From Stutzerimonas stutzeri (lineage in GTDB: Bacteria; Pseudomonadota; Gammaproteobacteria; Pseudomonadales; Pseudomonadaceae): 64,000 nucleotides of DNA. Shown here in pieces: positions 1 to 9,533 of this stretch. The stretch is from assembly GCA_019056435.1 (NCBI GenBank), contig CP077641.1, positions 3,658,001-3,722,000 on the forward strand, read 5' to 3'. A program made the translations under genes and the position numbers. Below the pieces are notes generated by a model. The model was not told the DNA's origin. It searched no databases and was given only the letters and a program-made list of their open reading frames with translations. Position 1 is the first letter of the stretch; each line of letters opens with the position of its first letter.

Positions 1-2
1 CG

Positions 3-1317
3 GCGATTCTCGGCCTCTTCTGCCTTGGCTTGAGCGGCCCGAGCGCTTGGGCTGCCGCAGCTGACGGCAGCCCTGTACTTCGGATCCACGGTTCCAACAC
101 TGTGGGCGCAAAGCTGGCGCCGATGCTGATTGCCGGGCTCTTCGAAGCCAAGGGCCTGCAGTCGGTTCGTATCGCGCCAGCAGGCCGTGAGAACGAGCAG
201 TTCATCACCGGTATCGACGACCAGGGCCGGCCCGTTCGAGCACTGGTCGCGGCGCACGGTACGGTACCGGATTCGCGGGGCTGAAGGACCGAACAGCCGA
301 CCTGGCCGCCGCCTCGCGGCCGATCAAACCCACCGAGGCCCAGAGCCTCGCCACGCTCGGCGACATGCGCAGCGCCGAGAGCGAGCAGGTCATCGCCATT
401 GACGGCCTGGCCGTTATCGTCAACCCAGCAAATCCGGTGCAATCCTTGAGCGTCGAGCAGGTGGCGCGACTCTTCGCCGGCGAGATCGTCAACTGGCGCG
501 AGCTCGGCGGGGCGAACGCAGCGGTGGAGCTGCATGCGCGCGACGATCAGTCCGGCACCTACGACACCTTCAAGGAGCTGGTGCTCGGCAGCCAGGGCAA
601 GGTCCTCGGCTCCAGTGCAGCCCGTTACGAATCCAACGATGCCCTGTCCCAGGCCGTCAGCACTCGTCCGGGCGCCATCGGCTTCGTTGGGCTCGCGTCG
701 GTTGGGCAGTCGAAAGCGCTGGCCATTACCGATGGCGACTCGCAACCCATGCCGCCGAGTACGGCCCTGGTCGCCACGGAGGATTATCCGCTCTCACGTC
801 GCCTGTTCCTCTACGCCGATCCCAAGGCGCAGTCCCCTGGACCCGAGAATTCCTCAGCTTCGTACACAGCCCGGCCGGGCAAGCGATCGTTGACAGGTCG
901 GGCTACATCGCCCAGGCCATCGCACCGATCAAACTGCCCGTGCAGGCCTCCATGCCCGCGCCCTACCAGCAACTGGCCACGGAAGCAGAGCGCCTGACCG
1001 TCAACTTCCGTTTCGCCGAGGGCAGCGCGCAGCTAGACAACAAGGCCCAGCGCGACGTGACGCGACTGATCGACTATCTCGAAAGCCACGGCAAGAAGAT
1101 GAACGCCGCGGTTCTGGTCGGCTTCGGCGATGCCCGCAATGACCCCGCACGAACCGCATTGCTGTCCAAGCTGCGCGCCATGGCTGTACGTCGCGAACTG
1201 GCGCGCGGGGGCGTTCTAGTTAAAGAAATCAACGGCTTGGGCGATCAACTTCCAGTAGCGTCGAATAGCGAGGCCGGGCGCATCAAGAACCGCCGCGTGG
1301 AAGTCTGGGTCTACTGA
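3..1317 (+). CDS. PstS-like phosphate-binding domain joined to OmpA-type C-terminal domain (5' partial, two frameshifts)
   Basis: The reading frame enters from outside the window with the end of a signal peptide (cleavage likely after AWA). A PstS-like periplasmic binding domain follows, beginning LRIHGSNTVGAKL and containing DQSGTYDTFKELVLG, a typical ligand-loop region. The last 120 residues form an OmpA-like peptidoglycan-binding domain (FRFAEGSAQLDNKAQRDV, ending NRRVEVWVY). This architecture suggests a cell-wall-anchored periplasmic phosphate or anion binding protein; the ligand is inferred. The frame is broken near 263 (one base missing) and near 832. The protein reads through with the family pattern on both sides, so I suspect sequencing errors rather than a decayed gene. 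The true start lies upstream. Confidence 0.75.
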
Positions 1318-1416
1318 TCCAGTACAAGATCGTATCGGCCGCCAGCCAAGCGGGTACTGTCTCGCGTTGGAGGCCGCGTTTAAGCTCGGAGGATTTTCCA
1401 GCGACAGGAACCTCCC

Positions 1417-2349
1417 ATGTACCTCGTCTGTGGTGAAGCGCTTTTCGACGTGTTCACGGCCTCTGCGGGCCGTGGCAGTCGTCTCGATCTGGAAGCCGTA
1501 GCCGGCGGCTCGCCCTTCAACGTTGCAGTCGGGCTGGCGCGAATGGGCGCCCGGGCGGCCCTGCTCGGCGGCCTGTCCAGCGATCATTTCGGCCAGCACC
1601 TGCGCCAACTGCTGCAGGACGAAGGCGTCGCGACGGACCATCTCGTCACCTTCGAGGCATCGACCACGCTGGCGATGGTCGCCGTTGGCGCTGCCGGCTC
1701 GCCGGTCTACAGCTTTCGCGGCGCGGGTTGCGCCGATCGTTTGCTTGAAGCGCAGCATCTCCGGCCGCTGGATGACGCCATCGGAGGCATCCATTTCGGT
1801 TCTTACTCGCTGATCACCGCGCCCATTGCCGATACCCTGCTGACGCTGCTGCACCGGGAGTGTACGCAGCGATTGATATCCCTCGATCCGAACATTCGCC
1901 TCAACGTCGACCCGGATCTCGAACGCTGGCGCGAGCGGGTCGAAGCCTTCGCCAAACATGCGCACCTGATCAAGGTCAGCGATGAGGACCTCGCCCTGCT
2001 CTACCCAGGCACCGCACCGGAAGCCATCGCCCAAGGCTGGCTCGAGCATCAGGCCGAACTGGTCGTGCTGACTCGTGGTGGCGAAGGCGCGCAACTGTTC
2101 AGTCGCCGGCACGGTCAATTCCAGGCGGAAGCCCAAGCGGTGCAGGTGCGCGACACCGTCGGTGCGGGCGACACCTTCCAGGCCGCTCTGCTCGCCTACC
2201 TGGCTGAACAGGGTCTGGTTTCGCCACAGGCGCTGGCCAGCGTCACGGCGGAGCAGCTGCAGGCCATGCTCGCCTTCGCTACGAAAGCGGCCGCCATCAC
2301 CTGCTCGCGGCGGGGTCCGGAGCTGCCTTACCGATACGAAATTGCCTGA
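1417..2349 (+). CDS. mtlZ: Fructokinase, PfkB family
   Basis: This 310-residue PfkB-family sugar kinase is expected to phosphorylate fructose released by mannitol dehydrogenase. The N-terminal PfkB signature is visible as GGSPFNVAVGLARMG near residue 30, and the C-terminal catalytic signature is DTVGAGDTFQAALLAYL, with the catalytic base D252 in GAGD. In P. fluorescens the equivalent gene (mtlZ) ends the mtl operon; here it lies upstream, 67 bp before mtlR and on the same strand, so the two may be cotranscribed. The start ATG follows a weak AGGAACCTCCC. A ribokinase or 2-keto-3-deoxygluconate kinase role is the alternative, but the neighbours favour fructose. Confidence 0.88.
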   Translation: MYLVCGEALFDVFTASAGRGSRLDLEAVAGGSPFNVAVGLARMGARAALLGGLSSDHFGQHLRQLLQDEGVATDHLVTFEASTTLAMVAVGAAGSPVYSFRGAGCADRLLEAQHLRPLDDAIGGIHFGSYSLITAPIADTLLTLLHRECTQRLISLDPNIRLNVDPDLERWRERVEAFAKHAHLIKVSDEDLALLYPGTAPEAIAQGWLEHQAELVVLTRGGEGAQLFSRRHGQFQAEAQAVQVRDTVGAGDTFQAALLAYLAEQGLVSPQALASVTAEQLQAMLAFATKAAAITCSRRGPELPYRYEIA

Positions 2350-2416
2350 CCGAGTTGGTCATTGCCGCCGCAGCGGCTATAAACCCTTCGAGGCTTGTCA
2401 CGACAACGGACCCTGT

Positions 2417-3322
2417 ATGAGAGCGTTGAAGATTTCCGACCCGTCCTACGAGCTCATGGACGATCATCATGGCAACTCGCTGATCTACCGCGAGCACGGC
2501 TTCCCCTGCCCGCTGGTGCGCTGGCACAACCACAAGGAGTACGAGCTGCACCTGATTGTGGCCAGCTCGGGCAAGGTGTTCGTCGGCGACTACGTCGGCA
2601 ATTTCGGACCGGACAGTCTGTTTCTCACCGGCCCGCACCTGCCCCACAACTGGATCAGCCAGGTCGAGGACGGCGAGGTCGTGGCCAAGCGCGACATGCT
2701 GGTCAACTTCACCGATGAGCTGCTCGAGGCCGGCCACAACGTGTTCTCCGAGCTGCGCAGCTTCACGCCGATGCTCGAGCGCTCGCGCTACGGCATCGAA
2801 TTTCGCTGCCCGAATACCATTGCCCAGGCCCGCCAGCTGATGCAGCAGATCGCCGACAGCCGTGGCGCCACCCGCCTCGGCTATTTCCTGATCATGCTCG
2901 AGCTGTTGGCGCGGTGCGATGACTACCAGCTGCTCTCCGGCGCCACCTCGGCACAGCTGAGCGACGAGCACCATGCCGACCGCACCAACATGGCGGTCAA
3001 CTATATCTTCGAGAACTACATGCGCGAGCTGCCCTTGGAAGAGGTCGCCAGCCATCTCGGGATGAAACCCACCTACTTCTCACGCTTCTTCAAGCGCGCC
3101 ACCGGCCGCTGCTATGTCGAGTTCGTCAACAGCCTGCGCATCAGCAAGTCATGCGAGCTACTGCTCGATCAGGACAAGCCGGTCACCGACGTCTGCTTCG
3201 AGTCGGGCTTCAACAACCTGTCCAATTTCAATCGCCGCTTTCAGCAGCTCAAGGGCATGACGCCGTCGTGCTATCGACGCCTGGTCGAGCAACGACTGAC
3301 CGAGCAGAATCTGGCCGGCTGA
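2417..3322 (+). CDS. mtlR: AraC-family activator of mannitol genes, MtlR
   Basis: This 301-residue regulator has an N-terminal cupin-like sensing domain (WHNHKEYELHLIVASSGKVF) and a C-terminal double helix-turn-helix of the AraC/XylS type (LEEVASHLGMKPTYFSRFFKR, then VTDVCFESGFNNLSNFNRRF). The length matches P. fluorescens MtlR. I chose the ATG at 2417 rather than earlier in-frame codons because upstream sequence lies inside mtlZ in another frame and shows no family similarity. It sits directly upstream of mtlE in the same direction, as expected for the activator of the polyol operon responding to mannitol, sorbitol or arabitol. Confidence 0.92.
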   Translation: MRALKISDPSYELMDDHHGNSLIYREHGFPCPLVRWHNHKEYELHLIVASSGKVFVGDYVGNFGPDSLFLTGPHLPHNWISQVEDGEVVAKRDMLVNFTDELLEAGHNVFSELRSFTPMLERSRYGIEFRCPNTIAQARQLMQQIADSRGATRLGYFLIMLELLARCDDYQLLSGATSAQLSDEHHADRTNMAVNYIFENYMRELPLEEVASHLGMKPTYFSRFFKRATGRCYVEFVNSLRISKSCELLLDQDKPVTDVCFESGFNNLSNFNRRFQQLKGMTPSCYRRLVEQRLTEQNLAG

Positions 3323-3466
3323 TACGCTTCCGGCCAGCATCGCCTATCATTCCGCCGCACCTTCGCTTTTCCACACGACGCCTGGTGAGCCTGGCCAACC
3401 CTGGTCCTTGAGCCTTCGCATGTGGATTAAGCCCATCCGCCAGCGCCGAAAGCCCGCATAAGCAAC

Positions 3467-3494
3467 AGTGCAAAAAAGTATCGAAACAAGTGCA
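3467..3494 (+). promoter_or_regulatory. Candidate MtlR direct-repeat site upstream of mtlE
   Basis: The hexamer AGTGCA occurs at 3467-3472 and 3489-3494, exactly 22 bp apart (two helical turns), in the 297-bp gap before mtlE. AraC-family activators commonly bind direct half-sites at this spacing. The assignment to MtlR rests on position only. Confidence 0.35.
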
Positions 3495-3565
3495 GTCACG
3501 GCTTTGTCGCGCTGCTCCCCCGGCGTTGTAATGCTCGCGAGACGCTCGTAGCGCAGTACGCGGGC

Positions 3566-3582
3566 AACAACAAAAACAATAA
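3566..3582 (+). promoter_or_regulatory. CA motif (Hfq/Crc site) in mtlE leader
   Basis: AACAACAAAAACAATAA lies about 40 nt before the mtlE start and contains a perfect AAnAAnAA motif at 3566-3573. In Pseudomonas, Hfq with Crc binds such motifs to repress translation of catabolic mRNAs when preferred carbon sources are present. Confidence 0.65.
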
Positions 3583-3619
3583 GTGCTTCCAGACCCTGCT
3601 CTGGAAGAGGAGTCCACGA

Positions 3620-4927
3620 ATGAAAGCATTCCACTTGCTGCTCGGCACCGCCTGCATGGCCTCGATCGGCCTGGCCCAGGCCGCCGAAACCCTTACCGTC
3701 GCCACCGTCAACAACGCGGACATGATCCGCATGCAGCGCCTCTCCAAAACCTTCGAACAGCAACACCCCGACATCAAGCTCAACTGGGTGGTGCTGGAGG
3801 AGAACGTCCTGCGTCAGCGCCTGACCACTGACATCGCCACCGATGGTGGCCAGTTCGACGTGCTCACCATCGGTATGTACGAGGCCTCGCTTTGGGGCGA
3901 CAAGGGGTGGCTCGCCCCGATGACCGACCTCCCTGACGACTACGACCTGGACGACGTCTTCCCCTCGGTTCGCGAAGGCCTTTCGGTCGACGGCACCCTT
4001 TACGCACTGCCCTTCTATGCCGAAAGCTCGATGACCTACTACCGCACCGACCTGTTCGAACAGGCCGGTCTGGACATGCCCGAACACCCGACCTGGACCC
4101 AGATGGCCGAGTTCGCCGAGAAGCTGCACAAGCCTGGCGAGGACCAGTACGGGATCTGCCTGCGCGGCAAGGCCGGCTGGGGCGAGAACATGGCGCTGGT
4201 CACCACGGTCGCCAACGCCTTCGGCGCGCGCTGGTTCGACGAGAAGTGGCAGCCCGAATTCGATGGCCCCGAATGGACCAAGGCGGCCAAGTTCTATGTC
4301 GACCTGCTCAGCCAATACGGCCCGCCCGGCGCCTCCAGCAATGGTTTCAACGAAAACCTGGCGCTGTTCAACAGCGGCAAATGCGCCATGTGGGTCGATG
4401 CGACCGTTGCAGGCTCCTTCGTGACCGATGAATCGCAGAGCAAGGTCGCCGACAAGGTCGGTTTCACCTTCGCACCGCAGGAGACCACCGACAAGGGCTC
4501 GGCCTGGCTGTACTCCTGGGCACTGGCGATCCCGACCAGCTCCCAGCAGAAGGACGCCGCCAAGACCTTCACCGCCTGGGCAACGTCCAAGGACTACGCC
4601 AAGCTCGTCGCCGAAACCGATGGCGTCGCCAACGTGCCGCCGGGCACACGCGAGTCCACCTACAACGAGCAATACATGGCCGCTGCGCCATTTGCCGAGA
4701 TCACCCTGGAATCGCTCAAGCAGGCCGACCCCGCCTCGCCATCGGCCAAGCCGGTACCCTACGTCGGCATCCAGCTGGTCACCATCCCTGAGTTCCAGGC
4801 CATCGGCACCCAGGTCGGCAAGATGTTCTCCGCCGCGCTGACCGGGCAGATGCCGGTCGAGCAGATGCTCACCGCGGTGCAACAGTCGACTGCCCGCGAA
4901 ATGAAACGCGCCGGTTATCCCAAATAG
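3620..4927 (+). CDS. mtlE: Periplasmic polyol-binding protein of mannitol/sorbitol ABC transporter
   Basis: This 435-residue extracellular solute-binding protein (family 1, MalE-like) starts with a signal peptide, cleaved after about residue 21 (LAQA-AET). It delivers polyols to the MtlFG permease. The body has the family's hinge and ligand regions (YALPFYAESSMTYYRTDLFE; AMWVDATVAGSF; GSAWLYSWALAIP). A strong GAGGAG ribosome site precedes the ATG. It is the first gene of the mtlEFGKDY operon, behind the MtlR and CA-motif leader. Length and neighbours fit P. fluorescens MtlE closely. Confidence 0.93.
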   Translation: MKAFHLLLGTACMASIGLAQAAETLTVATVNNADMIRMQRLSKTFEQQHPDIKLNWVVLEENVLRQRLTTDIATDGGQFDVLTIGMYEASLWGDKGWLAPMTDLPDDYDLDDVFPSVREGLSVDGTLYALPFYAESSMTYYRTDLFEQAGLDMPEHPTWTQMAEFAEKLHKPGEDQYGICLRGKAGWGENMALVTTVANAFGARWFDEKWQPEFDGPEWTKAAKFYVDLLSQYGPPGASSNGFNENLALFNSGKCAMWVDATVAGSFVTDESQSKVADKVGFTFAPQETTDKGSAWLYSWALAIPTSSQQKDAAKTFTAWATSKDYAKLVAETDGVANVPPGTRESTYNEQYMAAAPFAEITLESLKQADPASPSAKPVPYVGIQLVTIPEFQAIGTQVGKMFSAALTGQMPVEQMLTAVQQSTAREMKRAGYPK

Positions 4928-5009
4928 GCCAGCCGCACGTCCCGTGAAGGCGTAAACCCGCGAGGGCTCGGTGAGCCCTCATCGGCCCCTCTTCAGCCGG
5001 AGCATCATC

Positions 5010-5955
5010 ATGGCGACCACCACGACTGCCTTGCCCAAGGTCCCTGCTAGCAACGTATCACCGCAACCTGCCGGACGCCGCCGGCCGAGGCTGGCACCGA
5101 GCTGGTTCCTGGTCAGCCCCTCGGTTGGCCTGTTGCTGCTGTGGATGCTGGTGCCACTGGCGATGACCGTGTATTTCTCGGTCGTGCGCTACAACCTGCT
5201 CTACCCGGGCGAAAAAGAATTTCGTCGGGCTGGAGAACTTCCACTATTTCCTGACTGACGCCGGCTTCATCCCGGGCATGACCAACACCCTGATCCTGGT
5301 TGGCAGCGTGCTGCTGATCAGCGTGGTACTCGGTGTGCTCATCTCGGCATTGCTGGAGGCAGCGGACTTCGCGGGGCGTGGGATCGTCCGCGTGCTGCTG
5401 ATCTCGCCGTTCTTCATCATGCCGACCGTGAGCGCGCTGGTCTGGAAGAACCTCATCTATCACCCGGTCTCGGGCATTCTCGCGGCGGTGTGGAAGTTCT
5501 TCGGCGCACAGCCGGTGGACTGGCTCGCACAGCATCCGCTGGCGTCCATCGTGATCATCGTGTCCTGGCAGTGGCTGCCCTTCGCGATCCTTATCCTGAT
5601 GACGGCCATGCAGTCCCTCGATCAGGAACAGAAGGAGGCCGCTCGCCTCGATGGTGCGGGCCCCATCGCGATCTTCTGGCACCTGACCCTGCCGCATCTG
5701 GCACGCCCGATAGCGGTCGTGGTGATGATCGAGACCATTTTCCTGCTTTCGGTATTCGCCGAGATCTTCACCACCACCAGCGGTGGTCCCGGCTACGCAT
5801 CCACCAACCTCGCCTACCTGATCTACAACCAGGCGCTGCTGCAGTTCGATGTCGGCATGGCCTCGGCCGGCGGCCTGATCGCGGTGGTGATCGCCAACAT
5901 CGCGGCGATCATCCTGGTGCGGATGCTCGGCAAGAATCTCACCGAGAAATATTGA
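5010..5955 (+). CDS. mtlF: Polyol ABC transporter permease MtlF (one frameshift)
   Basis: This inner-membrane permease of the MalF type is about 314 residues once a one-base insertion is removed. The N-terminal 70 residues carry the first membrane segment (SVGLLLLWMLVPLAMTVYFS). The frame then breaks at the TTT run at 5220-5222, where the family expects EFVGLENFHYF. The remaining part resumes at about 5224 with five further membrane segments and the EAA loop that contacts the ATPase (EAARLDGAGPIAIFWHLTLP). A homopolymer error is more likely than a real lesion because every other gene of the operon is intact or similarly affected at homopolymers. Confidence 0.9.
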
Positions 5956-5965
5956 GGACAGACCG

Positions 5966-6799
5966 ATGCTGACGCTCAAACAAAGTCGCCGCCTCAACAC
6001 CCTGGTGGTCGGGCTGTTCGCCTGGGCCGTGGCGCTGCTGCTGTTCTTCCCGATCTTCTGGATGCTGCTGACCAGCCTGAAGACCGAGATCGACGCCTTC
6101 GCCACGCCGCCGCAGTTCATCTTCACGCCGACGCTGGAAAACTACCTGCACATCCAGGACCGCAGCGGCTACTTCAAGTACGCCTGGAACTCGGTGACCA
6201 TTTCCTTCGGCGCGACCGCGCTGGGCATGCTGATCGCCATTCCCGCCGCGTACTCGATGGCCTTCTACGAGACCAAGCGCACCAAGGGCACGCTGCTCTG
6301 GATGCTCTCGACCAAGATGCTGCCGCCGGTAGGCGTGCTGGTGCCGATCTACCTGCTGGCCAAGCAGTTCGGCCTGCTCGACAGCCGCGCGGTGCTGATC
6401 ATCATCTACACGCTGATCAACCTGCCGATCCTGGTGTGGATGATCTACACCTACTTCAAGGACATCCCCCGCGACATTCTCGAAGCGGCCCGCATGGACG
6501 GCGCCACGCTGCTGCAGGAGATGCTTCGTGTGCTCCTGCCGATCAGCAAGGGCGGGCTCGCCTCGACCATGTTGCTATCGCTGATCCTGTGCTGGAACGA
6601 AGCCTTCTGGTCGCTGAACCTGACCTCGTCCAACGCCGCGCCGCTGACCGCGCTGATCGCCTCGTACTCCAGCCCCGAAGGCTTGTTCTGGGCCAAGCTC
6701 TCGGCTGTCTCCACCCTCGCCTGCGCCCCCATCCTGATCTTCGGCTGGATCAGCCAGAAGCAGCTGGTGCGTGGCCTGTCGTTCGGCGCTGTGAAATGA
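5966..6799 (+). CDS. mtlG: Polyol ABC transporter permease MtlG
   Basis: This 277-residue MalG-type permease has about six membrane segments, beginning TLVVGLFAWAVALLLFFPIF. The coupling EAA loop is clear (EAARMDGATLLQEMLRVLLP). It starts 10 bp after mtlF and pairs with MtlF to form the polyol channel in the inner membrane. Confidence 0.95.
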   Translation: MLTLKQSRRLNTLVVGLFAWAVALLLFFPIFWMLLTSLKTEIDAFATPPQFIFTPTLENYLHIQDRSGYFKYAWNSVTISFGATALGMLIAIPAAYSMAFYETKRTKGTLLWMLSTKMLPPVGVLVPIYLLAKQFGLLDSRAVLIIIYTLINLPILVWMIYTYFKDIPRDILEAARMDGATLLQEMLRVLLPISKGGLASTMLLSLILCWNEAFWSLNLTSSNAAPLTALIASYSSPEGLFWAKLSAVSTLACAPILIFGWISQKQLVRGLSFGAVK

Positions 6800-6815
6800 G
6801 CGCCGCCTGACAATC

Positions 6816-6823
6816 AAGAACAA
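6816..6823 (+). promoter_or_regulatory. CA motif before mtlK
   Basis: AAGAACAA matches AAnAAnAA and lies just upstream of the AGAGGA ribosome site of mtlK. It could let Hfq/Crc repress the ATPase separately from the rest of the operon. Confidence 0.5.
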
Positions 6824-6837
6824 CAGAGGATTCGAAT

Positions 6838-7941
<1,104 letters not shown>

Positions 7942-8044
7942 CGCCCGACGTCGCGCCCAGCTCTTCCAACGGCAGGTCGCTGCGCCCGCAAAGGCAGCGA
8001 TCCCGCCCCCGGCTTTTCCACATTCAAGCCCAGCGAGGCCCGAG

Positions 8045-9523
8045 ATGAAGTTGAAAGAAGCGAATCTGCCACAGCTGCCGGCCCCTATCGCGCGCCCCGA
8101 CTACCGCCTGGCCGAGGTCACCACCGGCATCGCCCACATCGGCGTGGGCGGTTTTCACCGCGCCCACCAGGCGGCCTACACCGATGCGCTGATGAACACC
8201 GGCGAGGGGCTGGAATGGGGCATCTGCGGCATCGGCACACGCGCCGAGGAACGCTCGATGCGCGACGCACTGGCCTCGCAGGACTATCTCTACACCCTGG
8301 TCGAGCTCGACGACCGGCCTGACACCGAGGTCCGGGTGATCGGCAGCATTCGCGACATGCTGCTGGTGGGCGAGGATGGGTCCGAGGCGGTGGTTGCCCG
8401 CCTGGCCGATCCGGCGATTCGCATCGTCTCGCTGACCATCACCGAGGGCGGCTATTGCCTGGACGACAGCACCGGCCAGTTCAATGCGCAACTGCCGCAG
8501 ATTCAACATGACCTGCAGAACCCGCGCAGCCCGGTCAGCGTGTTCGGCCTGCTCTGCGCGGCGCTGGCCAAGCGGCGCGGCGACGGCGTCGGGCCCTTCA
8601 CGGTGATGTCCTGCGACAACCTCCCCCACAACGGCGACGTGACCCGCAAGGCCACGCTGGCCTTCGCCGGCCTGGTCGACCCCGACCTGGCCCGCTGGAT
8701 CGAGCGCAACGTCAGCTTCCCCAACGCCATGGTCGACCGCATCACGCCGATGACCAGCACGGCGCATCGCCAGGACCTCAAGCGTCAGCACGGCCTCGAT
8801 GACGCCTGGCCGGTGGTCTGCGAACCCTTCGTGCAATGGGTACTGGAAGACCGCTTCGTTGCCGGCCGTCCGGCCTGGGAAAAGGTTGGCGTGCAGTTCA
8901 CCGACGACGTTTCGCCCTACGAGGAGATGAAGATCAAGCTGCTCAACGGCAGCCACCTCGCGCTGACCTACCTCGGCTTCCTGCGCGGTTATCGCTTCGT
9001 CCACGAAACCATGGCCGATCCGCTGTTCGTCGAGTACATCCGCCGCTACATGGACGAGGACGTCACTCCGCAACTGGCTCCCGTGCCAGGCATCGATCTC
9101 ACCCGCTACAAGCAGACCCTGATCGAGCGCTTCTCCAACTGCGCCATCGCCGACCAACTGGAGCGGGTGTGCTCCGACGGCTCGTCGAAGTTTCCCAAGT
9201 TCACCGTGCCGACCATCAACCGCCTGATCGCCGATAACGCCGCCCTGGACCGGGCCGCCCTGGTGGTTGCCGCCTGGGCGCTGTATCTGCGGGGCGTCGA
9301 TGAAAACGGCGAGCAGTACCGCATCCCCGATCCGCGCGCGGATTTCTGCCAGTCTCTCGTCGAGGAAGACGACGGCCTCGCCGAACGCCTGCTCGGGCGC
9401 GAGGAGATCTTCGGCACGCAGATTCCACGTTCGCTCGCCTTCCGCGATGCCTTCGAGCGCAACCTGCTGCGGCTGCGCACGCTGGGGGTCAGCGGCACCC
9501 TTGATCTGTTGTTGACGCAGTGA
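8045..9523 (+). CDS. mtlD: Mannitol 2-dehydrogenase
   Basis: This 492-residue polyol-specific long-chain dehydrogenase oxidises D-mannitol to D-fructose (and sorbitol or arabitol to ketoses) with NAD+. The N-terminal cofactor motif is IGVGGFHRAHQAAYTD. The catalytic triad is visible in MKIKLLNGSH as K296, N301 and H304, equivalent to K295/N300/H303 of the P. fluorescens enzyme. Products feed MtlZ (fructose) and MtlY (xylulose). It follows mtlK by about 100 bp and has its own GAGG ribosome site. Confidence 0.97.
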   Translation: MKLKEANLPQLPAPIARPDYRLAEVTTGIAHIGVGGFHRAHQAAYTDALMNTGEGLEWGICGIGTRAEERSMRDALASQDYLYTLVELDDRPDTEVRVIGSIRDMLLVGEDGSEAVVARLADPAIRIVSLTITEGGYCLDDSTGQFNAQLPQIQHDLQNPRSPVSVFGLLCAALAKRRGDGVGPFTVMSCDNLPHNGDVTRKATLAFAGLVDPDLARWIERNVSFPNAMVDRITPMTSTAHRQDLKRQHGLDDAWPVVCEPFVQWVLEDRFVAGRPAWEKVGVQFTDDVSPYEEMKIKLLNGSHLALTYLGFLRGYRFVHETMADPLFVEYIRRYMDEDVTPQLAPVPGIDLTRYKQTLIERFSNCAIADQLERVCSDGSSKFPKFTVPTINRLIADNAALDRAALVVAAWALYLRGVDENGEQYRIPDPRADFCQSLVEEDDGLAERLLGREEIFGTQIPRSLAFRDAFERNLLRLRTLGVSGTLDLLLTQ

Positions 9524-9533
9524 GGGGCCCGGC

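Noticed and set aside
3347..4882. A 511-codon open frame antisense to mtlE
   Set aside because: It mirrors the third-position GC bias of mtlE, has no recognisable domain, and the plus-strand frame is an unmistakable binding protein. Similar long antisense frames over mtlD, the TonB receptor and others were rejected for the same reason.
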